A stretch of 64,000 nt of DNA from Pseudomonadota bacterium (GTDB lineage: Bacteria; Myxococcota_A; UBA796; UBA9615): positions 28,382 to 92,381 of the forward strand of contig JAAESI010000159.1 of the NCBI GenBank assembly GCA_024229515.1, written 5' to 3'. The notes below the pieces were generated by a model. That model worked only from the letters and a program-made list of their open reading frames with translations. It ran no database searches and was not told where the DNA came from. Both the position numbers and the translations under genes were made by a program. Shown here piece by piece: positions 7,599-16,856 of the stretch (within the stretch, counting starts at the first letter, position 1; each line of letters opens with the position of its first letter).

Positions 7599-9245
7599 GT
7601 GCGCCCGACGCTGTCCGCCCTGATGCTCCTGCCCGTGCTCGTGCTCCTGCTCCAGGTGACGGGGGTGATCTACGTGCCCGCCATCGCCATGGCGGAGTTC
7701 GCCGTGCTCGAACAGGTGCTCGTGGCGGGGTGGCGCGTCGACGAGACGCTCAAGGCGATCGGGGTGCCCGCGGCGGGTGCTTTGGCGGCCGTGCTGGGTG
7801 CTGTCGCGGCCGTGCTGCTCGGGATCGTCGGCCCCTGGAAGCCGGCGGTGAGGGACGCCGACGCACCGATCGGGGTGGAGCTGGCGCGCGCGCCGGTGGG
7901 GCTCGCGGTGGCGGTCGGACTGGGCGCGATGGCGCTGTTCGGCGTCGCTTCCGCGCCCGTGTTCTTCGTGCTCGCGCTGGCGGCGTCGTTCGCGGTGAAG
8001 GTCCCCGAGGAGCCTTTGCAGCCCCGGGTCGCGTTGACGGCGGTGCTGGTGGCGACGGCGGGCTCGGTGGTGTTCGCGGCGAGCATGCTCGCGACCCCGC
8101 GCACCGGCACGGTGTGGGACGTCGCCACGGATCTGCTCTGGGGTCCGTTCCCCTGGTGGATCCTGGCTGCGGGTCTGGTCGCGGGCTCCGCGGCGGCGGG
8201 GCGATCGGGGATGCCGCTGCTGCCCCAACTGGTGGCCTGGCCGGGGCGGTGGCCCTGGGAGCTGGGGCGGGTCGCGCTGCTGGCGGCGGCCTGCATCGCG
8301 GTGGACGCCGCCGATGTCGTGCGTTGCCCGGACGCCAACAGCGAGCAGGTGACGCTGGCGGCCCCGGTCCCGACGGCGTTCGACCTGGACGTGGACGATC
8401 GTGGCTACCTCGTGCTGGCCCACCGAGAGCGGGCGGTGGTCCAGAGCTACAAGCTCGCGGGGGCGTTCGGCGCGGAGCTGCTCCACGAACTCGGCCCTCG
8501 GCGCGGCGGCGACCTCGAGGAGGTGTTCGCGCTCCCGGGCGGTCGCGGGTTCCTGGTCTCGGAGATCCTGGAGGACCAGCCCAAGACGCTGCTGTGGAAG
8601 CTGGATCCGGTCACCGGCGACGTGGTCGAGGGTGACTTCGCGGGCATGTGCTGGGTCAGCTCGTTGGCGTGGCGGGAGGCGGCCGGCGAGGTGTTGCTGG
8701 GCTGCGAGACAGACAACGATCTGTGGGCGCTGGACGTGGAAGCGTGGACGGTGCGGCACGTCGGAACGCTGGAGGTCTACGACGACAGCGAGGACATCGC
8801 GCTGCGCCCCGACGGCTCGTCGATGTACCTCGTGTCGCTGGCGGAGGGCGACCGGCTGAGGCAGGTCAACCCGGAGACGGCGAGCACGATTGCGTCGGTG
8901 CCGTTGGGCGGGTTCAACTACTCGGCGGTCTACAACGCGGACCACAACCGCGTGTACGTGACGCGGTTCGTGGACTCGCAGGTGCTGGCGTTCGATGGGG
9001 ACACCCTGGAGCTGGTCGGCCGCAAGCGGGTCGGGTTCGGCGTGCGGGGTGCGGTCCCCGTCAACGGCGGGTTGGCGGTTGCGTCGCAGTTCGGGGGGCC
9101 GCTGCTCGTCTTGGACTGGGAGACGCTCGACGTCGTCCGATCGTTCCGCGTCGGGGGGCGCATCAAGGGCATCGCGCCGGGGCCGTTGGGGGCGGCGTTG
9201 TTCGTCAGTTCGACGTGCGGGACGCATCGGATCGTCGCGCCCTGA
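7599..9245 (+). CDS. Membrane protein with C-terminal beta-propeller
   Basis: About 548 residues. The N-terminal half is hydrophobic with six or so membrane spans (LMLLPVLVLLLQVTGVIYV, then several Ala/Val-rich helices). The C-terminal half, after VVRCPDANSEQV, is soluble and built of repeating four-strand blades with YVTN/NHL-like phrases (SSMYLVSLAEGDRLRQVNPE, NRVYVTRFVDSQVLAFDGD), so a beta-propeller on the outer face of the inner membrane is likely. Start choice is uncertain: GTG 7599 keeps a short hydrophilic lead, ATG 7623 begins directly with the first helix. It diverges from the Cache kinase; a shared promoter must sit in very little sequence. A sensing or scaffolding role is possible but not evident. 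Confidence 0.75.
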   Translation: MRPTLSALMLLPVLVLLLQVTGVIYVPAIAMAEFAVLEQVLVAGWRVDETLKAIGVPAAGALAAVLGAVAAVLLGIVGPWKPAVRDADAPIGVELARAPVGLAVAVGLGAMALFGVASAPVFFVLALAASFAVKVPEEPLQPRVALTAVLVATAGSVVFAASMLATPRTGTVWDVATDLLWGPFPWWILAAGLVAGSAAAGRSGMPLLPQLVAWPGRWPWELGRVALLAAACIAVDAADVVRCPDANSEQVTLAAPVPTAFDLDVDDRGYLVLAHRERAVVQSYKLAGAFGAELLHELGPRRGGDLEEVFALPGGRGFLVSEILEDQPKTLLWKLDPVTGDVVEGDFAGMCWVSSLAWREAAGEVLLGCETDNDLWALDVEAWTVRHVGTLEVYDDSEDIALRPDGSSMYLVSLAEGDRLRQVNPETASTIASVPLGGFNYSAVYNADHNRVYVTRFVDSQVLAFDGDTLELVGRKRVGFGVRGAVPVNGGLAVASQFGGPLLVLDWETLDVVRSFRVGGRIKGIAPGPLGAALFVSSTCGTHRIVAP

Positions 9246-9283
9246 GGGGATGGGCCGCGGGGGTGGGGTGGGCCGAGGACGGC

Positions 9284-9454
9284 TGGGAAACTGGGAAACT
9301 GGGATGCAGGGCTGATCTGGCCTGCGGGGGTGAGGGATGCCGCTGGGATGCCCCCCGCGTTTCCAACACAAGACCCTGACGGCGCGGCCCCGTCCCCACG
9401 ACCGACCTCACCCCCGCCCGCGCTCTCCCCGTTTCCCCGTTTCCCGGTTTCCCA
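9284..9454. repeat. Inverted repeat with GGGAAAC tandem motifs
   Basis: The left arm at 9284-9304 reads TGGGAAACTGGGAAACTGGG; the right arm at about 9427-9454 is its inverse with two mismatches (reverse complement TGGGAAACCGGGAAACGGGG). The arms flank about 120 bp of non-coding sequence downstream of the propeller gene and just before a peptidase remnant. The design suggests a large stem-loop, an intergenic repeat element or the scar of a mobile element. Confidence 0.5.
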
Positions 9455-9489
9455 CCCCAAGGCGGCCCAGAACACCCCCGCCGCACCGA

Positions 9490-9654
9490 GACTGGGTGTT
9501 CCCCCACGAGATCTGCCACCTCCACTTCCCCAACCTCGCCGAGCGGCACGCCTGGATGGAGGAGGGGATGGCGGCCTACGACGCGGGCGTCGTCTCCTTC
9601 GACGCCTCGGCGCCGGAAGCCTGGCTGGTGGAGGCGCTGGAGCGTTCGCGCTGA
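9490..9654 (+). pseudogene. C-terminal remnant of a zinc metallopeptidase
   Basis: A plus-strand segment of 54 codons reads DWVFPHEICHLHFPNLAERH followed by AWMEEGMAAYDAG. This is the HExxH zinc motif plus the downstream Glu-containing helix of gluzincin-like peptidases, where the first Glu is catalytic and the second (EEG) is the third zinc ligand. Nothing upstream in frame looks like protein, so the N-terminal domain is missing. The last 80 bases overlap the 3' end of the convergent membrane protein gene in antisense. I read it as the decayed 3' end of a peptidase gene, left beside the inverted repeat at 9284-9454. It could be a chance antisense reading only if the motif is coincidental, which is unlikely but possible. 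Confidence 0.45.
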
Positions 9655-11798
9655 AGCGCGCCCCAAAGCGCCGCCCCCCACAGCAGGAACATCAGCAGCG
9701 ACATCGCGAGCCCCCCCAGGATCTTCGTGGGGCGCCACACCACCATCACCTCGCGGGAGCCGGATCCGGGCACGTCGACCGCCACGCGGCCGCTGTCGTC
9801 CCGCAGCTCACCGCCCGTCGCGACCATCTCCGCCATCCACGACTGGTTGAAGACGATGCGCACGTCGCCGTCGCTGATCACCGTGGCCGACATCCGCGTC
9901 GGCCCCATGGCGAGGTCGTGGATCAGCCCCTCGCCGCCGCTGAGCCAGGCTTCACGACCGGGGTAGCGGGGGTTGTCGATGCGCTCGCCCGTGGGGGTGA
10001 CGTACTGGTACGGGATGGCCCGCTCGGGCAGCTCGACGGTGCCGTACCAGTCGATGATCCCGATGCCGCGCTTGATCGCCTCGTACTCGCGGTACCCCTC
10101 GGGGCGGGCCAGCTCCCGGATCGCCCACTCGCGGCCCCAGCGCTCGATCTCCACCGGCTCCTCGTGGACCCAATCAGGGTGGCCGACCTGCACGGACTGC
10201 CAGAACTCTTCGGCCGGCCAGGGCTCGACCGGGTGCTCGAACCGCTCCAGCAGCGCCATCCCGTTCTGCACGAACGGCCACGCCAGCAGCAGCGGCAGCG
10301 CCATCCACGCCAGCCGCTCCCGATCGCCCTGGGCGAACCGGTCCAGCGCCCCCGCCGCCAGCAGCGCCGCCACCGGCACGATGAAGAAGCCGAAGTACTT
10401 GATCGGCTGCACGATGCTCTCGAACCGGGGGAGCCCCTTCACCATCAGGAAGTGCAGGTCGGGGGGGCCGTTGGGGCCCAGGCAGATGCCCGCCACGACG
10501 ACGAAGCAGCAGCCAAGCACGGCGCGCCGGCGGCCGACCCCCACGCCGATCAGGGCCAGCAGGAGGATCGGCGCGGTCAGCCCGATGTAGGTGTACTCGC
10601 CCTCGGCGACGCCGAACGGCCGCTCCAGCACCTCGCCGGCGCCGGTGGGCGGCGGGTAGGGGGAGTACTCACCCTCGGCGGGCACCCGCTGCAGCAGCCC
10701 CCGGCCGAGCTCCCCCAGCCCCATGAAGAAGTCGGGATCGCGGTACGGCGGGGCGGAGTCGGCCCCCGAGAACCGGGGGAAGCGCAGGATTCGGCCGTCG
10801 GGCTCGCCGTGGGGGAGGCGCGGGAACCACATCTCGTAGCCCCAGCTGAGCTCGTGCACGTACTCGCCGCGGTCCAGCAGGTCGTCCACCGCGACCAGTT
10901 TGCCGATGCCTAGGAGCAGGGCGATCGCCCCGAGCGCGGCCCCCCGCAGCACCCACGGCTTCATCGCCGCCGCCGCCCGCCGCATGCCCGGGATCCCGAG
11001 GATCAGGGTTGCCGCGAGGCCCCACCCGACGCCGAACGCGATCGCTCCGACCCCTCCCGGAACGCCCGCCTCCGACTCCGCCAGCAGCGCCAGCTCCGAT
11101 CGGATCGCCAGCGGCGCGGTGACCCCGATCAGCGCCAGCGTCGCCGGAATCACGAGCGCGGGGTGCTCATCCGACGTCGTCTTCAGCCACGTCGCCACGC
11201 CGACGAACCACGCCACCGCGAGCGCGGCGTTGCCGGCCTGCTGCAGCAGCAGAAACAGCAGGAAGCCGGCCAGCAGGATCGACGAGCGGGGCCGCTCCTC
11301 CGACTCGATCCAGAACAGCCGCAGCAGCGCCGGGGTCAGCAGGTACAGCACCTGCGGGTAGAACCCGACGAGCCACATCGACGGGAGCCAACCGCTGTAC
11401 GCGAACGCCAGCGCGGCCAACGCGGCCGCCGGGGGCCCGACCCCGAGCCACGAACGGGCCAGCCCCCACATGCCCCAGCTGCCGATCAGCAACAGCAGCG
11501 CGAGCACGACCTTCACCCCGAGCACGTCGCCCAGGAGCAGGGTCGGCAGCAGCGTCGGGGCCCAGGAGCCGTCGAAGGGGTGGCCGATGGTGGGGTAGCC
11601 GCCGCCGAGTTGGTGCGAACGGATCGGCAGCTGGTGGTGGGTCAGCAGCGCCTCGCGGGCGGCCGCGTCGAACATGCGGTCGGTGAACCAGTCGTTGTCG
11701 CGGTAGGCGTCGTCGCTGGCGATGCCCATCGGATGCACCAACGACCACGCGGCAAACGCCACGATCGCCGCCGCCAGGATCCAATGGGTCCGCGTCAC
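9576..11798 (-). CDS. Large GT-C/YfhO-like integral membrane protein
   Basis: About 740 residues with a dozen or more membrane helices and two soluble parts. The N-terminus places an acidic loop right after helix 1 (MGIASDDAYRDNDWFTDRM), the position where GT-C glycosyltransferases carry their catalytic Asp residues. Many helices follow, and a long extracytoplasmic segment (about residues 530-690) precedes a final helix near the C-terminus. This layout resembles YfhO-like and dolichol-phosphate-sugar-dependent glycosyltransferases; donor and acceptor are unknown. GTG at 11798 was taken as start because anything longer runs into the divergent SGNH gene at 11819. The 3' end overlaps the peptidase remnant. 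A role in building an envelope glycan fits the surrounding genes. Confidence 0.7.
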   Translation of the reverse strand: MTRTHWILAAAIVAFAAWSLVHPMGIASDDAYRDNDWFTDRMFDAAAREALLTHHQLPIRSHQLGGGYPTIGHPFDGSWAPTLLPTLLLGDVLGVKVVLALLLLIGSWGMWGLARSWLGVGPPAAALAALAFAYSGWLPSMWLVGFYPQVLYLLTPALLRLFWIESEERPRSSILLAGFLLFLLLQQAGNAALAVAWFVGVATWLKTTSDEHPALVIPATLALIGVTAPLAIRSELALLAESEAGVPGGVGAIAFGVGWGLAATLILGIPGMRRAAAAMKPWVLRGAALGAIALLLGIGKLVAVDDLLDRGEYVHELSWGYEMWFPRLPHGEPDGRILRFPRFSGADSAPPYRDPDFFMGLGELGRGLLQRVPAEGEYSPYPPPTGAGEVLERPFGVAEGEYTYIGLTAPILLLALIGVGVGRRRAVLGCCFVVVAGICLGPNGPPDLHFLMVKGLPRFESIVQPIKYFGFFIVPVAALLAAGALDRFAQGDRERLAWMALPLLLAWPFVQNGMALLERFEHPVEPWPAEEFWQSVQVGHPDWVHEEPVEIERWGREWAIRELARPEGYREYEAIKRGIGIIDWYGTVELPERAIPYQYVTPTGERIDNPRYPGREAWLSGGEGLIHDLAMGPTRMSATVISDGDVRIVFNQSWMAEMVATGGELRDDSGRVAVDVPGSGSREVMVVWRPTKILGGLAMSLLMFLLWGAALWGALQRERSSASTSQASGAEASKETTPAS

Positions 11799-11818
11799 GG
11801 AGGCTAGTATCCCTCGCC

Positions 11819-12850
11819 GTGGGCGACGGTGGCTGGAAGCGGGGACCAAAGGCGGTGGCGGCGGCCGCCACGATCACCCTCGTGGTGGTGTTTGCGGCGG
11901 CCGAGATCGGCTTGCGGTTGTCTCCTCTGGAGGCGCGGGCGTTCGCCCTGAACGAGCTCACGGTGCCGTCCCTGATCGGCGACTCGTACCCCAACCAATC
12001 CGGCACGGTGGAGATCGGCGGGGACGACGGGGAGCCCCCGCACTACTACGACTTCACCACCAACGCGCAGGGCTTCCGGGGCCCCGTGGTGGACTGGGAC
12101 AAGCCGGACGGAACGTTCCGCATCCTCGCGATCGGCGACTCCTACACCTGGGGCGACGGCGTGGAGGACGACGACGTCTGGCTGCGCGCCCTCGAGGCGG
12201 ATCTGTCCCCGTGCGGGCCGGTCGAGGTCATCAACGTGGGGATCGTCGGGCGCAACACCGTGGGCGAAGCGGACTACCTGCGCGACAAGGGCGTGCGGCT
12301 GAAGCCGGATCTGATCCTCGTCGGGGCCGAGCCGGGCGACGCGATGGACATCCTCAAGCTGGATCGCGACTGGGACAACCGGGCCGCCGTGCAGGCCGGG
12401 AGCAAGCCGACGTGGCTGCTGCGGATGACGGCGTGGTCGCGGGTTGGGCGGCTCTACTTCGGTTCGAAGATCGCCCGCCTCAGCCGCGCCATCGACCGGC
12501 CGACCGACGCCGACGGCGCCTGGGCTCGCGTGCGCGAGTCGCTGGTGCGGATGAAGACGCTGGCGGGCGATGCGGACGCCGAGCTCGTCGTCTTCGGCAT
12601 CGCTCCGACGCCCGACGACGCGTGGACGATGCAGCGCCTCTCCGAAGAGGTGCAGGCCGCCGGGGTCGGTGAAGCCTGGTTCGAAGCGGGGCCCCGGGTG
12701 GACGAGCGGGGAAGCCACCCCGGCTGGTGGCAGATCCCCGGCGACGGCCACTACACCGCCGAAGGCAACGCCGTGCTCGCCGACGTCGTGCGCGAGCAGC
12801 TCCGGGGCGGGCTGCCAGCCCCCTTCAACGGACCCTGCTCCGCCGACTAG
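11819..12850 (+). CDS. Membrane-anchored SGNH/GDSL hydrolase
   Basis: A 343-residue protein starting with GTG at 11819. An N-terminal signal anchor (AAAATITLVVVFAAAEIGL) puts the enzyme in the periplasm. The SGNH blocks are present in part: GDSYTWG with the nucleophilic Ser near residue 107, the glycine of NVGIVGRN, and DGHYTAEGN near the C-terminus with the Asp and His of the catalytic set. The usual Asn of block III (GxND) is not visible: the equivalent strand reads LILVGAEPGDA. Family members remove or transfer acyl groups on polysaccharides and lipids. It sits between a GT-C-like protein and a sulfatase-fold lipoprotein, so deacylation of an envelope glycan is a plausible role. Confidence 0.85.
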   Translation: MGDGGWKRGPKAVAAAATITLVVVFAAAEIGLRLSPLEARAFALNELTVPSLIGDSYPNQSGTVEIGGDDGEPPHYYDFTTNAQGFRGPVVDWDKPDGTFRILAIGDSYTWGDGVEDDDVWLRALEADLSPCGPVEVINVGIVGRNTVGEADYLRDKGVRLKPDLILVGAEPGDAMDILKLDRDWDNRAAVQAGSKPTWLLRMTAWSRVGRLYFGSKIARLSRAIDRPTDADGAWARVRESLVRMKTLAGDADAELVVFGIAPTPDDAWTMQRLSEEVQAAGVGEAWFEAGPRVDERGSHPGWWQIPGDGHYTAEGNAVLADVVREQLRGGLPAPFNGPCSAD

Positions 12851-12857
12851 CGGTGCG

Positions 12858-14147
12858 TTACTGGCACTCGATGTAGCCCAGCGACGAGATCTCGGGATGC
12901 CTGGCGCACAGCTCCTGGTCGTCGACGCATTCGAGCTTCGCCTCACCCCACAACAGGCCCGACTCGACCGCGTTCAGCTCGTCCGGCTTGATCGCCACCG
13001 CCGGCTGCAGCCCGACCCCCGCGCGGGGGTCCCAGCGGAAGAGCGTGGGCACGTCCTTGGGCCCCTCGACGCGAACCACGTGGGTGCCGTCGTCCCGCAC
13101 CACCACCCCGTACCGGCCGGTCGCCCGCTCGTACACATCACAGCCCGCCGAGACCGCCGGCCGCAGGTCGCTCCCGGTGCGCAGGTCGCCGCCCGGGGTC
13201 ATGACCCCGACGATCTCCGAAAGCGTCGAGTGCAGGTCCAGCACCGACGTCGGGCTGTGGATCTTCGCCGGCTCCACGCCCGGTCCCTGCAGCGCCAGGG
13301 GGACGTGGATCTCCATCGGGGAGTCGCTGAGTCCGTGCCCGTGCTCGGCCTGCTTCGGGAGCACGTAGCTGCCGTGCTGCGCGAAGAGCTCGCCGTGGTC
13401 GGCCGTGAGCACGGTGAGCCCGCCCTCGTTGGCGCCGAGGACGCGGGTCAGGAGCTCGTCCGTCGCCTTGCAGTCCTGAACGTAGGCGTCCCACGCTTCG
13501 GCTCGTTCGGCCTCGCCGGAGGCCCAGCCTTCCTCGATGTAGTCCTTCTTGGCGATGCGGTAGTCGTGGCAGGCGATCATCTGCAGCCAGCCGAACCGGG
13601 GCTGCGGCAGCTCGGTCCACGCCGCCTCGAACGCGTCCACGAGCCCGGCGTCGGGGAAGTCGGGGCGGATGTCCTGGAGGCGGACGTGGGTGCGCTCGAA
13701 GCCGCGCTTGTAGAAGGGGTGGTCCAGCACCGGGTTCGCCGACCCGATGAAGCCGTGGTACCCGCGCTGCGTCAGCCGCTCCGGCAGCGTCGTCGTGCCC
13801 TCGTCCCAGAGCCGCGCGTTGCTCATCGGCACCCCCGTGAACACGGCCGCGACCGCTTCCATGGTCGAGTTGCTCGGCGAGATCGCGTGGGTGTAGCTGC
13901 GGCCGGCGTCGATGAACGCCTGCGCATTGGGCATGTGCTCGGAGATGACCTTGGGGCCCGTGGTGTCGAGCACGACGACGAGCACATCGGGCAACGTCGC
14001 GGGATCGGGACCGCCCCCGGAGGGCTCGCGGGACTCCGCCGGAGGGGTCTCCGGAGCCGCCGGGGTCGGCTCGGGAGCCTCGTCCCCGGAGCACGCCATC
14101 GCCGTCATCCACGCACCGATCACCACCGCCAGATCGACCCTTGCCAT
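12858..14147 (-). CDS. Sulfatase/alkaline-phosphatase-fold lipoprotein
   Basis: A 429-residue secreted protein with an N-terminal signal ending in MTAMAC (lipobox-like, Cys19) and a Pro/Glu-rich linker, then an alkaline phosphatase superfamily domain. The first metal-binding Asp is in VLVVVLDTTG; the nucleophile region reads SNSTMEAVAAVFTG, matching the TxPSxxSLxTG pattern of phosphotransferases with Thr as the likely nucleophile; TADHGELFAQHG gives the next metal ligands and EHGHGLSD a further His. There is no CxPxR, so a formylglycine sulfatase is unlikely. Transfer or removal of phospho-groups on envelope glycans fits. It converges with the SGNH hydrolase gene seven bases away. Confidence 0.8.
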   Translation of the reverse strand: MARVDLAVVIGAWMTAMACSGDEAPEPTPAAPETPPAESREPSGGGPDPATLPDVLVVVLDTTGPKVISEHMPNAQAFIDAGRSYTHAISPSNSTMEAVAAVFTGVPMSNARLWDEGTTTLPERLTQRGYHGFIGSANPVLDHPFYKRGFERTHVRLQDIRPDFPDAGLVDAFEAAWTELPQPRFGWLQMIACHDYRIAKKDYIEEGWASGEAERAEAWDAYVQDCKATDELLTRVLGANEGGLTVLTADHGELFAQHGSYVLPKQAEHGHGLSDSPMEIHVPLALQGPGVEPAKIHSPTSVLDLHSTLSEIVGVMTPGGDLRTGSDLRPAVSAGCDVYERATGRYGVVVRDDGTHVVRVEGPKDVPTLFRWDPRAGVGLQPAVAIKPDELNAVESGLLWGEAKLECVDDQELCARHPEISSLGYIECQ

Positions 14148-14170
14148 CTCGGCATCCTATCCTTCAGACG

Positions 14171-15175
14171 GTGAACCGGCTCCTCCCCCTCCTCGCCGCG
14201 CTCGTCGCCTGCTCGGGCCCGCCCCCCGTCGAGCCGACGCCCGCGCCTCCGACGCCGCCCGTGGTGGACGCCTCGAACTTGCAGAGAGGCCCCGCGGAGC
14301 TGCCCGCGGGACCGCCGAAGACGCTCCTTCCGGGCATCACCGCGTTGGCCCAGGGGCGTCACATCGGCGCCATCACCAGCTACGCGGTGTCGGCCGACGG
14401 CAAGCTCCTCGCCACCGGCGCGTGGGACGGCACCGTGCGTCTGTGGGAAGCGGGCTCGGGGGAGCTGCTGCACGTGCTCCCGGACTCGATGACCGAAGAC
14501 ATCGAGGGGATCGCGTTTTCGCCCGATGGCACCGCCGTCGCCGCCGTCTCCCGCAACAGCAACGGCGGCGTCTGGGACGTCGCCACGGGCGAGCGCAAGT
14601 TCGAACTCAGGCTGCATGAGGACTCCTGCGAGTCGGTGGTCTGGTCGCCCGACGGCACCCTCCTGGCGACGGGGGCGTGGGACGGCACCGTGCGTCTGTG
14701 GGATGCCGCCACCGGAGCCAAGGCGCTGGTCATCGAGGACGCCCACACCGAGGGGATCTTCGCCCTCGCGTTCAGCCCCGCAGGCACCCACATCGCGTCG
14801 GGGGCCCAGGAGGGCACGACCAAGCTGTGGGACATCGGCACCGGCGTGCTGTCGCGCGAGTTTCCCCCCCACGACGCGTCCGTCTACTCCATCGCGTTCT
14901 CGCCCGACGGCACGCGCCTGGCCACGGGATCCCGCGACGGCAGCGCCCGCATCCACCTTATCGAGACGGGGGAGCGGACGGGCGAGTACCTGCTCGGCGA
15001 GCACGTGCTCGCGGTCGCCTTCAGTGACGACGGCGAGCTGTTGCTGGCGGCCGGCTGGGACGGTCGGGGCAAGCTCTGGGACACGGTCGCGGGTGGCCTC
15101 CTGACCCACGGGTCGGGGTGGCAGCTGCACCCGGTCGGCGGCGCGCTGCGTGTGGCCTTCCCGGAGATTCGCTGA
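14171..15175 (+). CDS. WD40-repeat lipoprotein
   Basis: A 334-residue lipoprotein beginning at GTG 14171; the signal peptide ends LLAALVAC and a Pro-rich linker follows. From about residue 60 there are six or seven WD40 blades with repeated phrases such as LLATGAWDGTVRLW, IASGAQEGTTKLWD and LATGSRDGSARIH, forming a propeller outside the inner membrane. Two blades share an almost identical 29-base stretch (about 14422 and 14682), evidence of recent blade duplication. The upstream alternative start at 14141 adds a hydrophilic extension that would spoil the signal peptide. WD40 propellers serve as protein-interaction platforms; the partner is unknown. The next gene starts four bases downstream, so both are probably one transcript. 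Confidence 0.85.
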   Translation: MNRLLPLLAALVACSGPPPVEPTPAPPTPPVVDASNLQRGPAELPAGPPKTLLPGITALAQGRHIGAITSYAVSADGKLLATGAWDGTVRLWEAGSGELLHVLPDSMTEDIEGIAFSPDGTAVAAVSRNSNGGVWDVATGERKFELRLHEDSCESVVWSPDGTLLATGAWDGTVRLWDAATGAKALVIEDAHTEGIFALAFSPAGTHIASGAQEGTTKLWDIGTGVLSREFPPHDASVYSIAFSPDGTRLATGSRDGSARIHLIETGERTGEYLLGEHVLAVAFSDDGELLLAAGWDGRGKLWDTVAGGLLTHGSGWQLHPVGGALRVAFPEIR

Positions 15176-15179
15176 GTCC

Positions 15180-16856
15180 ATGAAACGTCGCCTGCAGGCC
15201 TTGCTGAGGGACCTCCGTCCCTGGCGGTGGGTGCTGCTGGTGGGCCTGATCGTGTCGATCCTCGTCACCGCCCGGGTGATGGCCGGCATGCAGCCGTACG
15301 GCGTGGAGGGGGCCCACTACATCGAGCACGCCGAGCGCATGACGGTGCTGGGCGCGCCGCACCGCGCGGGAGGCCCCGATGGCGGCTCGCTGGCGGACGA
15401 ACTGGACGGCGCGTTTCCGCCGCTGCTCCACCTGATCACGATCGGGCTGGGGCTGTTCACGGGGCAGGCGGCGGAGCGGGTCGCGCTGACGGGGCTGCTG
15501 TGGCTGTGGGGGCTCGCGGCGGCGCTGGGGGCGACGGCGTGGCTGTTCACGAGGAGCCGGTTCGCGGCGGGGGCGGCGGCTTGCGGGGGGCTGCTGCTGC
15601 CGGCGGCCCATGGGTTCGCCACCCGCTACTACTACGACCTCCCGATGACGGCGCTGCTGTGGGCGATGGTCCCGGTGGCGCTGGCGACGTGGGACCGCAA
15701 ACCGATCGCGGGCGGCCTCGGGGTGGGGGCGATCTGGCTCGCCGCCGATCTCATCAAGTGGTCGGCGCTGCCGTTCGGGGCGTTCCTGCTGCTGGCCGTG
15801 GCGGTGACCCCGGGGCGCACGCCCAACGGCGCCCGGACGTTCCGCATCGGCGCCCGCGTCGGTGCTCTGGCGCTGGCCGGCCTCGTCTCGATCGGCGGCT
15901 CGCTCGCCTGGATCGCGCTGGCGGGGGCCGAGTCCTCCCTGGGGGTGATGCTGGACGTGATGTGGGCAGGGCTGGGGAGCAGCTCGGTGGGCTCCGGTTC
16001 GGTGGGCGGTCTGTTCGACGGCCTGCGCACCTGGGTCGCCGAGCGCGGCCTGCTCCTGGGATCTCGGTTCAGCGCCGACAAGCTCGTCTACTACGGGGTG
16101 CAGGGCGTCACCACGGTGGTCTCCCCGCTGCTGACGCTTCCGTTGGTGGTGCTGGCCGTGCTGGGGGCCTTCAAGCACCGGGCGGCGGTGGTGCTGGCGG
16201 TGGTGTCGATCCTCGGCCAGCTGATCTTCCTCGTGCTGTGGATCCCCGTGATCGACGAGCGCTTCCTGCTCACCTCGGTGCCCGCGCTGATCGTGCTCGC
16301 GGCGCTCGGCCTGGAGGAGGCGCCCCGCCGCGTGCCCGTGGCCATCGCGGTCGCGGTGCTGGGGCTGTGGGTCGCCGTCGAGTTCCATACGGGCCTGCCG
16401 ATCCTGCCCGCGACGAACTGGGAGGCGGCCCCGGGCGCGACCTGGGAGGCGCCGCCGCTGCGGGGCTGGGGTCTGGCCGCCGGCGACTCCGAGGAGCAGC
16501 GCGGCTGGAGTCGCGCGGCGACCACGCAGGACAACCACGACGCCGCGCGCAAGGAGCTCTGGGCGATCGTCGAGGAGGCGAGGCCGCAGCTCGTGCTGAT
16601 CCCGAACGCCGCCATGGAGGCATCGCCGGCGGGCGAGCTGTACTGGCTGGACTACCGCTCCATGCTGGCGGGCATGCGCGACCAGGAGCTGATGTTCGAG
16701 CTGGATGTCGACTGCGGGATGATCGACGAAGCCGATCTCGTCATCGTCAGCGCCGGGGTCGAGGGGGCTTGCTACCCGCAGGGCTGGCAGGAGCGCGGAA
16801 CGGTGACGCCACCGGGCGACGGAGCCCCCGAGATTCGAGTCCTGGTCCGGCCCTAG
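15180..16856 (+). CDS. GT-C-like polytopic glycosyltransferase candidate
   Basis: A 558-residue protein with a first helix at residues 17-35 (WVLLVGLIVSILVTARVMAG), an acidic extracytoplasmic loop carrying YGVEGAHYIEHAERM and FPPLLHLI, and about ten further helices, then a soluble C-terminal tail of about 130 residues. A catalytic acidic residue in the first loop followed by a PPLLH-type motif is the signature layout of the PMT/ArnT-like GT-C fold, which transfers sugars from polyprenyl phosphates. The exact substrate is not predictable. ATG 15180 follows the WD40 gene closely. The stop codon is shared as CTAG with the convergent gene at 16853. Confidence 0.7.
   Translation: MKRRLQALLRDLRPWRWVLLVGLIVSILVTARVMAGMQPYGVEGAHYIEHAERMTVLGAPHRAGGPDGGSLADELDGAFPPLLHLITIGLGLFTGQAAERVALTGLLWLWGLAAALGATAWLFTRSRFAAGAAACGGLLLPAAHGFATRYYYDLPMTALLWAMVPVALATWDRKPIAGGLGVGAIWLAADLIKWSALPFGAFLLLAVAVTPGRTPNGARTFRIGARVGALALAGLVSIGGSLAWIALAGAESSLGVMLDVMWAGLGSSSVGSGSVGGLFDGLRTWVAERGLLLGSRFSADKLVYYGVQGVTTVVSPLLTLPLVVLAVLGAFKHRAAVVLAVVSILGQLIFLVLWIPVIDERFLLTSVPALIVLAALGLEEAPRRVPVAIAVAVLGLWVAVEFHTGLPILPATNWEAAPGATWEAPPLRGWGLAAGDSEEQRGWSRAATTQDNHDAARKELWAIVEEARPQLVLIPNAAMEASPAGELYWLDYRSMLAGMRDQELMFELDVDCGMIDEADLVIVSAGVEGACYPQGWQERGTVTPPGDGAPEIRVLVRP

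Noticed and set aside
5291..8635. Plus-strand open frame of over 1100 codons opposite the Cache kinase
   Set aside because: Mirror of the kinase gene; low-complexity Arg/Gly/His-rich sequence, no motif.
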